A stretch of 34,389 nt of DNA from JASLCR01 sp036405515 (GTDB taxonomy: Bacteria > Patescibacteriota > Saccharimonadia > Saccharimonadales > Saccharimonadaceae): positions 1 to 34,389 of the forward strand of contig DASWXM010000004.1 in NCBI GenBank assembly GCA_036405515.1, read 5' to 3'. Of this stretch, positions 29,360-34,389 are shown piece after piece. Positions within the stretch are counted from its first letter, which is position 1; every line of letters starts with the position of its first letter. The notes beneath the pieces were generated by a model. That model saw only the letters and a program-made list of their open reading frames with translations, did no database searches and was not told the DNA's origin. Made by a program: the position numbers and the translations under genes.

Positions 29360-30983
29360 TGACGACGCACGTGCACGCGTGCTAGGTGGTGCAAAAGCAC
29401 TCTACGATGCAGTAAAAGTAACCTACGGACCAAAGGGGCGAAACGTGGTGATTGCAAAGGGCTATGGTGGCCCGACAGTGACACATGACGGTGTGACAGT
29501 AGCAGAAGGTGTTGATTTACCTGAGAATGACGATGAGACACTCGGCTATAAAGTAGGTGCAGAACTGATCAAACAGGCGGCAAGTAAGCTCAATAAAGCA
29601 GCCGGCGATGGTACAACCACAGTGACTGTACTTACGTACAGTATTCTGAAAGAAGCTAATCGTCTGATTGCAGCTGGACACAATCCGATGGAGCTTAAAA
29701 AAGGTATTGAAGAGGCTGGCAGGGAAGTCGTGGCAGCACTTGATGGTCTCAAAGAAAGTATCGAGGGCAAGAATGATCGTATCGCTGAAGTAGCGACTAT
29801 CTCAGCTGGAGATGAACAGATTGGTAAACTGATTGCTGATGTGATGGACAAGGTCGGCAAGGACGGCGTGATTACGGTTGAAGCCGGTCAGAGCCTTGAT
29901 ATGGAATCGGAAGTCGTCGAAGGCTTTAGCCTCGATAAAGGCTGGGCGAGCGCCTTCTTTGTGACGGATGCTGGTCGTCAGGAAGCTGTATATGACAAGC
30001 CATCGATTGTGATCACTGACAAGAAAATCTCAACTGCTCAGGAGCTACTGCCGCTGATCGAGAAGCTGGCGCAAGCTGGCAAGAAAGATATCGTACTTGT
30101 GGCTGATGAAGTGGACGGGGAGGCGCTTTCGATCCTCGTGCTCAACAAGCTCAAGGGCGTGTTGAATACAGTCGTGGTGAAGGCGCCAAGCTTTGGCGAT
30201 CGACGCAAGGAAATCATGGCCGATATGGCGGTATTGACTGGTGCTCAAGTGATCTCTGAGGACCAGGGTCTGACATTTGAAAATGTTGGCCTTGAGGTAG
30301 TTGGTAGCGCACGTAAAGTAATTGTCGGTAAAGATGACACGACAATTATCGAAGGCGCTGCAACTGACAAGGAAGTCAAGGATCGTATTGCACAGATTAT
30401 TGCCCAGGCTGATAATGCAACCAGTGAGTATGAGAAAGAGCAGTACGAAAAGCGTGCAGCAGCTCTCTCTGGTAAAGTAGCGGTAATCAAGGTTGGTGGT
30501 GCGACGGAGACAGAGATTGATGAAAAGAAATTCCGCGTTGATGATGCGGTGGCTGCGACAAAAGCAGCGCTTGCTGAAGGTATTGTTGCTGGTGGTGGTG
30601 TGACACTTGTGAATCTTTCTGGTGCGATTAAGGTAGAAGGCAGTGACAGCAATGCAGCTGGTCGTCAGATCCTTAAGGATGCACTCAAGCAACCATTCCT
30701 GCAGATTACTTCGAATGCTGGCCTTAATTCGGAGGCACTCTTGGCTCAAGTAGAAGCAGGCAAGCCTGGCTTTGGTGTGAATGTGATGAAGCCGGAAGCT
30801 GGTCTCGTGGATGTAAAGAAAGACGGCGTAATCGACCCTGCACGCGTGACGAAAGAAGCCGTACAAAATGCGGTCTCTATCGCCTCGACCGCTGCAACCA
30901 TGGGTGCACTTGTGGTAGAGATTCCTGAAAAAGAAGCTCCGGACATGGGTGGCATGGGCGGTGGTATGCCCGGGATGATGTAA
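29337..30983 (+). CDS. groL: Chaperonin GroEL (Hsp60)
   Basis: 548 residues. N-terminal 'AKKVFYDDDARARVLGGAKALYDAVKVTYGPKGRNVVI', ATP-binding 'GDGTTT' (90-95), 'AGGGVTLVNLSG' near 420, and a C-terminal tail 'DMGGMGGGMPGMM' are all typical. The tetradecameric chamber folds cytosolic proteins with GroES. ATG 29337 is preceded by AAGGAGG. Expression is through the CIRCE-controlled promoter, so heat or misfolding stress should raise it. Length is normal. Confidence 0.98.
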   Translation: MAKKVFYDDDARARVLGGAKALYDAVKVTYGPKGRNVVIAKGYGGPTVTHDGVTVAEGVDLPENDDETLGYKVGAELIKQAASKLNKAAGDGTTTVTVLTYSILKEANRLIAAGHNPMELKKGIEEAGREVVAALDGLKESIEGKNDRIAEVATISAGDEQIGKLIADVMDKVGKDGVITVEAGQSLDMESEVVEGFSLDKGWASAFFVTDAGRQEAVYDKPSIVITDKKISTAQELLPLIEKLAQAGKKDIVLVADEVDGEALSILVLNKLKGVLNTVVVKAPSFGDRRKEIMADMAVLTGAQVISEDQGLTFENVGLEVVGSARKVIVGKDDTTIIEGAATDKEVKDRIAQIIAQADNATSEYEKEQYEKRAAALSGKVAVIKVGGATETEIDEKKFRVDDAVAATKAALAEGIVAGGGVTLVNLSGAIKVEGSDSNAAGRQILKDALKQPFLQITSNAGLNSEALLAQVEAGKPGFGVNVMKPEAGLVDVKKDGVIDPARVTKEAVQNAVSIASTAATMGALVVEIPEKEAPDMGGMGGGMPGMM

Positions 30984-30990
30984 GTAGAAT

Positions 30991-31016
30991 AAAGAGGCCA
31001 GTTGAGCCTCTTTTTC
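30991..31016 (+). terminator. groEL terminator
   Basis: Stem AAAGAGGC (30991-30998) / GCCTCTTT (31006-31013), followed by TTC. It lies 7 nt after the stop codon. Confidence 0.85.
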
Positions 31017-31031
31017 TATGCTACGATGTAA

Positions 31032-31544
31032 GTGATGGAACGAAGCTTTAGTCATGAACAATACTCCGGTCTTGCTCCTGAGCGTGAAGAAGATGGAGGA
31101 GAGTATGAGCAGAGTCCGGAGACGGAACAAACCAAGGCTGAGCTTTTGATGGAAGCGTTTGAAAGTGGTCGGCGGTTCAACGACGAAGACGAGAAAGAGC
31201 GTGAGTACAACGCCCGACTTGATCAGGCAAATGCACTTCAGGAAGAAGCGGACCAAATTTCTGAGCAAATTATGCAGACGACAACCCAATTGGCGAGCTT
31301 GCCCCTGACATATGACCAGCAAGTGCTACTTGGCGAAATAGAAAAGCTTATTGCTCAGAGAAATAGTGAAAGATCATCGGATCTTCAGGCACGACTTGAT
31401 GAGGCGCTTGAGCGAAAGACGAAAGAGTTGGCTGCACTTCCGGTGACCGAGGAACAAGGTGCGCTACTTGATATGATTTTAGAGTTTATCGATGCGCGTG
31501 ATGCCGTAGGTGTAAAGCTACAGCAAGTATTTCAAGGAATATAA
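31032..31544 (+). CDS. Acidic coiled-coil protein, unknown function
   Basis: 170 residues from GTG 31032; ATG 31035 is equally possible. It is very acidic in residues 1-55, then helical with heptads ('LDQANALQEEADQISEQIMQTTTQL'). Two related helical units are seen: 'TQLASLPLTYDQQVLLGEIEKLIAQR' and 'KELAALPVTEEQGALLDMILEFIDAR', an internal duplication. It is soluble. There is no clear ribosome site, and it follows the groEL terminator. Family not recognised. Confidence 0.7.
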   Translation: MMERSFSHEQYSGLAPEREEDGGEYEQSPETEQTKAELLMEAFESGRRFNDEDEKEREYNARLDQANALQEEADQISEQIMQTTTQLASLPLTYDQQVLLGEIEKLIAQRNSERSSDLQARLDEALERKTKELAALPVTEEQGALLDMILEFIDARDAVGVKLQQVFQGI

Positions 31545-31575
31545 ATAAACCCCGGTTGAAAAGCCGGGGTTTATT
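31544..31575. terminator. Bidirectional terminator
   Basis: Stem AATAAACCCCGG / CCGGGGTTTATT (31544-31555, 31564-31575) with an 8-nt loop. It is shared by the convergent genes 31032 and 31588. Confidence 0.9.
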
Positions 31576-31587
31576 TTGTCCGTAAGG

Positions 31588-32028
31588 CTATTGTTTCGGC
31601 TGAGAAAGGAAGTCAATTTCCTTAATGATGTCGAGCAGTGCCTGTGCGCGTCGAGCTTCATCGGCAATGCCTTTGGCTGCCTCGTGCGCTGGAGCGATGA
31701 GCTCTTTGTCGTCGGTTGAGCGAAGGAGGAGTAGATAGGTATCAAACTTTTCTTCTGGTGAGACATTAAGTTTATCAACGAGCGGTCGAAGCTCTTGAAG
31801 TGCTTCAAGCTTGATGCCATCGAGACCACCCTCTGTACTTGGTGGCATCATCGATGCAGGGTCCGGTATAACCGCTGGCTCGGGTTGGACAGCTGGCTCT
31901 GGTAGTGGAGTAGGAACAACCGGCTCCTCCTCTGGTGTGTCTTCTGTCTGTTGCGAGATACCAGCAAGTACCTTTGCGAGCTCTTGATCATCGCTGATTG
32001 GTTGCTGATTCGTTGGTTCGTCTGCCAT
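31588..32028 (-). CDS. Pro-rich linker protein with helical C-terminal domain
   Basis: 146 residues. Residues 1-~30 are acidic and Gln-rich; ~30-70 are a Pro/Val/Glu linker ('PLPEPAVQPEPAVIPDPA'). The last ~75 residues are a helical domain ('LEALQELRPLVDKLNVSPEEKFDTYLLLLRSTDD...'). No membrane segment or signal. AGGGGTGGG before the ATG may serve as ribosome site, and TATGAT lies further upstream. Not recognised, but the architecture recalls small CPR-restricted proteins. Confidence 0.72.
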   Translation of the reverse strand: MADEPTNQQPISDDQELAKVLAGISQQTEDTPEEEPVVPTPLPEPAVQPEPAVIPDPASMMPPSTEGGLDGIKLEALQELRPLVDKLNVSPEEKFDTYLLLLRSTDDKELIAPAHEAAKGIADEARRAQALLDIIKEIDFLSQPKQ

Positions 32029-32176
32029 TTCCCACCCCTAAAGTTATTCTTATGCTTATTTACTATGTACTGTATCATAAAATCACTTAGTGAGTAAAGG
32101 GGCGGTATCTCGGGTGGGTTTAGAAGCGAAGGTTCGATATACTAGATAGTAAGTTAGAAAATTTTGGAGGACAAAT

Positions 32177-33202
32177 ATGCTTGATGATATGAATGTAATT
32201 GCTGGACGTGACTCGGATAACGCTCTTGGTGTGGCCGGAGATCAATGGAAATATTTTAGCCAGCAATTTGACGCAGTATTTACTCCAAGTAGTCCTATCG
32301 ACAAGATTGTATGGGCTGGTATGGGCGGCTCCGCATTACCGGCGGTGATTATTGAGACTTGGCCTGGGTTGAAGGTACCATTTGAGGTCGTGAGAGACTA
32401 TGCGTTGCCTGCATATATCGATACTAACACTCTGGTAGTCGTGAGTAGTTATTCAGGCAATACAGAGGAGACATTATCTGCGCTTGATGAAGCAGAAGCG
32501 CGTGGGGTACAGATTGCGGTGATCACGGCTGGTGGCAAGTTGGCTGAGCGGGCACGAGAGAAGCAGTATCCGCTCTTTCTTTTTCCAGAGGGCATTCAGC
32601 CACGCATGGCGACATTTTACTTCGTCAATGCATTTGCGCAGATCGTGAAAGATCTCGATATTGCGGTAGCTGATCTGTCGGAGCTTACTCACGTGGGCGA
32701 GTGGTTGCATCAAGAGGTTGAGCAATGGAGGGCAGATGCGCCGCTAGCGAATAATCTTGCAAAGCAGCTTGCTTTACAGCTTGTAGGCAAGACCCCGATC
32801 TTTTATGCTGGGCCAAAGCTTTTCCCGGCAGCGAATAAATGGAAGATCGGCTGCAATGAAAACGCCAAAAATACGGCATGGGCGAATCAGTACCCTGAGT
32901 TTAACCACAATGAGTTTATCGGCTGGAGTTCTCATCCAGTAGAAAAGCCATTTGCAGTGGTCGAGATCCGTTCAAATCTCGAACATGAGCGAGTGCAAAA
33001 ACGGTTTGAAGTAAGCGAACGACTACTCAGTGGTATGCGACCAGCGCCGATTGTGGTCGAACCAAAAGGAAACACACTACTTGAACAACTTGTGTATGCA
33101 TTTGCGCTCGGCGATTTCGTGACAATCTATCTCGGTATCCTTAATGGTGTTAATCCAACTCCAGTGCCATTAGTTGAGAAACTCAAAGTTGAGCTTGGTT
33201 GA
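32177..33202 (+). CDS. SIS-domain bifunctional phosphoglucose/phosphomannose isomerase
   Basis: 341 residues. The SIS fold shows 'VWAGMGGSALPAVI' (sugar-phosphate loop near residue 51-61), 'VVSSYSGNTEETLSALDEA' (phosphate-binding Ser/Thr loop), and the C-terminal 'PEFNHNEFIGW' (240-250), with the likely catalytic Glu246. The C-terminus has 'NPTPVPLVEKLK', as in the bacterial PGI/PMI C-terminal family. It interconverts glucose-6-P and fructose-6-P and possibly mannose-6-P. A strong GGAGG precedes ATG 32177; TATACT at 32138-32143 is a likely -10 box. Confidence 0.92.
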   Translation: MLDDMNVIAGRDSDNALGVAGDQWKYFSQQFDAVFTPSSPIDKIVWAGMGGSALPAVIIETWPGLKVPFEVVRDYALPAYIDTNTLVVVSSYSGNTEETLSALDEAEARGVQIAVITAGGKLAERAREKQYPLFLFPEGIQPRMATFYFVNAFAQIVKDLDIAVADLSELTHVGEWLHQEVEQWRADAPLANNLAKQLALQLVGKTPIFYAGPKLFPAANKWKIGCNENAKNTAWANQYPEFNHNEFIGWSSHPVEKPFAVVEIRSNLEHERVQKRFEVSERLLSGMRPAPIVVEPKGNTLLEQLVYAFALGDFVTIYLGILNGVNPTPVPLVEKLKVELG

Positions 33203-33216
33203 AAAGAAAACGAGGG

Positions 33217-33245
33217 CTTCGACGATTTTAATGTAATCGTCGAAG
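33217..33245 (-). terminator. Terminator of the ABC permease gene, stop codon in loop
   Basis: An 11-bp stem (CTTCGACGATT 33217-33227, AATCGTCGAAG 33235-33245). The TAA stop (33228-33230) lies in the loop. On the minus strand a T-rich run (TTTTCTTTTC) follows six bases later. Confidence 0.7.
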
Positions 33246-34389
33246 TGACTCGATAGGATTTTTACGAGCGGCGCGAATGGCTGGATAGAGACCGAAGATT
33301 ACACCGATACCAACTGAAAGTCCTGCTGCAAGTGCTGCAATATTCCAGGTAAACGCAGGATCATAGGGCAAGAACATACTGATGATATAAGCGAGAAGAT
33401 AGCCGCCAAGATAGCCGAGTAGGCCACCGAGCAGACTGGTGATCAGTGCTTCTATCATAAACTGAGTGATAATGGATGCATTACTGGCGCCAACGGCCTT
33501 GCGGAGGCCGATCTCGCGGGTACGCTCCGCGACGCTGACAAGCATAATATTCATAATGCCTATGCCACCAACGAGCAGGGAAATACCAGCAATCAATGTC
33601 ATCATCATTTGGACGGATGTAAATTGGCGGCTGGTTGGTTTTGCGACATCATTGCCAGTCAGGATGGTCGTATCCTGCTCTCCGTCGTGATTTACTTCAA
33701 GGGTTTTTGTGATTACTTTGCGGACAGTGGCCACATTGGCGCTGGGCTCTATCTGGACATTGATCTGCTGGATTTGAGCTACTCCTTGATTGAAGAGCTT
33801 CCCGCTTTCAAAGCTGATGATAACGGTATTATCGAGATCGATATTGTTGTAGTTGATCGGAGTATTCTGTCGCTTTGCAACACCGATACAGGTAAAACGC
33901 TGCCCCTTGAGAATAAATGTCTTACCAACTGCTTGATCGGTACCAAATAGATTGATGGCAAGCTGCTCACCAAGTATGGCCGTATTTTCCAGAGTCACTG
34001 AATCGATAAACTGACCTTCTTCGAGCTTAAGGTTGCTGATATCGCTAAATTCCGGAGTCGTTGCAAGTATAGTGCTTTGCCTAGGGCGTTCGTCACTTGT
34101 GTGCACGCTCCCGCTGAGAGTCATGAGGGGCGCTGCTGACTTGATACCAGGTAGCTCGCTGATAAGCTCAAGGTCGTGTTCGGTAATCGGGCTTGTACTA
34201 AAGCTTGTGGTAGGGGTGGGATTACCTAGATCAATAAGGTTAGTTGTCTTGGTTGCAGGACGGATGAGGGCAATATCTTTCCCAATTGCCTCAGTTTGTT
34301 TATGGAGCATGTTAGTGACGCCACTTGAGAGTGCCAGGATGGTTGTGATGCTTGCAATACCAATGGAGATGCCAATGATAGTTAAAAAA
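33228..34389 (-). CDS. MacB/FtsX-type ABC transporter permease, 5'-partial
   Basis: The frame stays open to the right edge, so about 386 C-terminal residues are visible. The part before the first internal Met (34310) encodes 'FLTIIGISIGIASITTILAL', the first membrane helix of MacB permeases. A large periplasmic-type domain (MacB_PCD) follows with 'AVGKTFILKGQRFTCIGVAKR'. Three C-terminal helices form the FtsX core ('GIGIMNIMLVSVAERTREIGLRKAVGA', and 'PIESLRRLH' at the end). Such permeases work with an ATPase on export or signalling of lipids, peptides or drugs. The ATPase gene must lie to the right of the window. Complete C-terminus with own terminator. Confidence 0.92.
   Translation of the reverse strand, partial: FLTIIGISIGIASITTILALSSGVTNMLHKQTEAIGKDIALIRPATKTTNLIDLGNPTPTTSFSTSPITEHDLELISELPGIKSAAPLMTLSGSVHTSDERPRQSTILATTPEFSDISNLKLEEGQFIDSVTLENTAILGEQLAINLFGTDQAVGKTFILKGQRFTCIGVAKRQNTPINYNNIDLDNTVIISFESGKLFNQGVAQIQQINVQIEPSANVATVRKVITKTLEVNHDGEQDTTILTGNDVAKPTSRQFTSVQMMMTLIAGISLLVGGIGIMNIMLVSVAERTREIGLRKAVGASNASIITQFMIEALITSLLGGLLGYLGGYLLAYIISMFLPYDPAFTWNIAALAAGLSVGIGVIFGLYPAIRAARKNPIESLRRLH

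Noticed and set aside
30045..31322. 425-codon minus-strand frame opposite groEL
   Set aside because: The translated protein is Cys/His/Leu-rich nonsense and lies antisense to a certain groEL; it crosses the groEL terminator.
1..34389. CRISPR array, insertion sequence, integrase or rRNA operon
   Set aside because: No regular spacer-repeat pattern, transposase, recombinase or rRNA sequence was seen anywhere in the window.

Overview
The window looks like a piece of a Candidate Phyla Radiation chromosome, most likely Candidatus Saccharibacteria (TM7) or a close relative. This rests on gene content, not on any database search: very large TrbL/VirB6-like membrane proteins beside a tandem array of small two-helix pilins, two FemAB-like peptidoglycan-bridge transferases, a MurE-like ligase that lacks the usual N-terminal domain, and many small lineage-type membrane proteins. 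The standard code fits every gene. All four tRNAs encode their CCA end.

Layout. (1) 1-12.1 kb: a type IV secretion/pilus-like locus. Two giant polytopic proteins and an intervening single-span protein with Asp/Asn/Gly calcium-type repeats lie on the minus strand. Divergent to them are five pilin-like genes in a row (8.1-10.1 kb), and a sixth sits apart at 11.7-12.1 kb. A small heat-shock protein and comF lie between. No ATPase is in the window, so any motor genes must be elsewhere. (2) 11.5-15 kb: three serine tRNAs and one arginine tRNA, mixed with small membrane proteins and a methyltransferase-like gene that is flanked by two copies of the tRNA-Arg 3' end plus terminator. (3) 15-18.8 kb: a lone type IV prepilin, a membrane metallophosphoesterase, a HIT protein, rlmH and a small membrane protein. 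(4) 18.8-28 kb: valS, tsaD and a cell-wall set (two FemAB-like genes, two Mur-ligase-like genes, an amidinotransferase-superfamily gene). A cluster of TTCACGTGAA palindromes resembling ParB sites lies at 21.0-22.8 kb. (5) 28.0-28.8 kb: a visibly GC-richer two-gene operon of unknown function with repeated operator-like motifs at its promoter. (6) 28.8-34.4 kb: a CIRCE-controlled groES / small membrane protein / groEL operon, two hypothetical genes, an SIS-domain sugar-phosphate isomerase, and a MacB-type ABC permease running off the right edge.

Two transcription styles coexist. Chaperonin, pilin and isomerase genes have clear Shine-Dalgarno sequences. Many others have a good -10 box ending only 6-10 bases before the start codon, which implies leaderless or nearly leaderless mRNAs.

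The best candidates for something undescribed are the pilin/TrbL-like locus, the structured minus-strand RNA at 26849-26954, the GC-rich operon at 28 kb, the duplicated tRNA-Arg end, the palindrome cluster, and the membrane gene between groES and groEL. All functional calls are from reading the sequence only.
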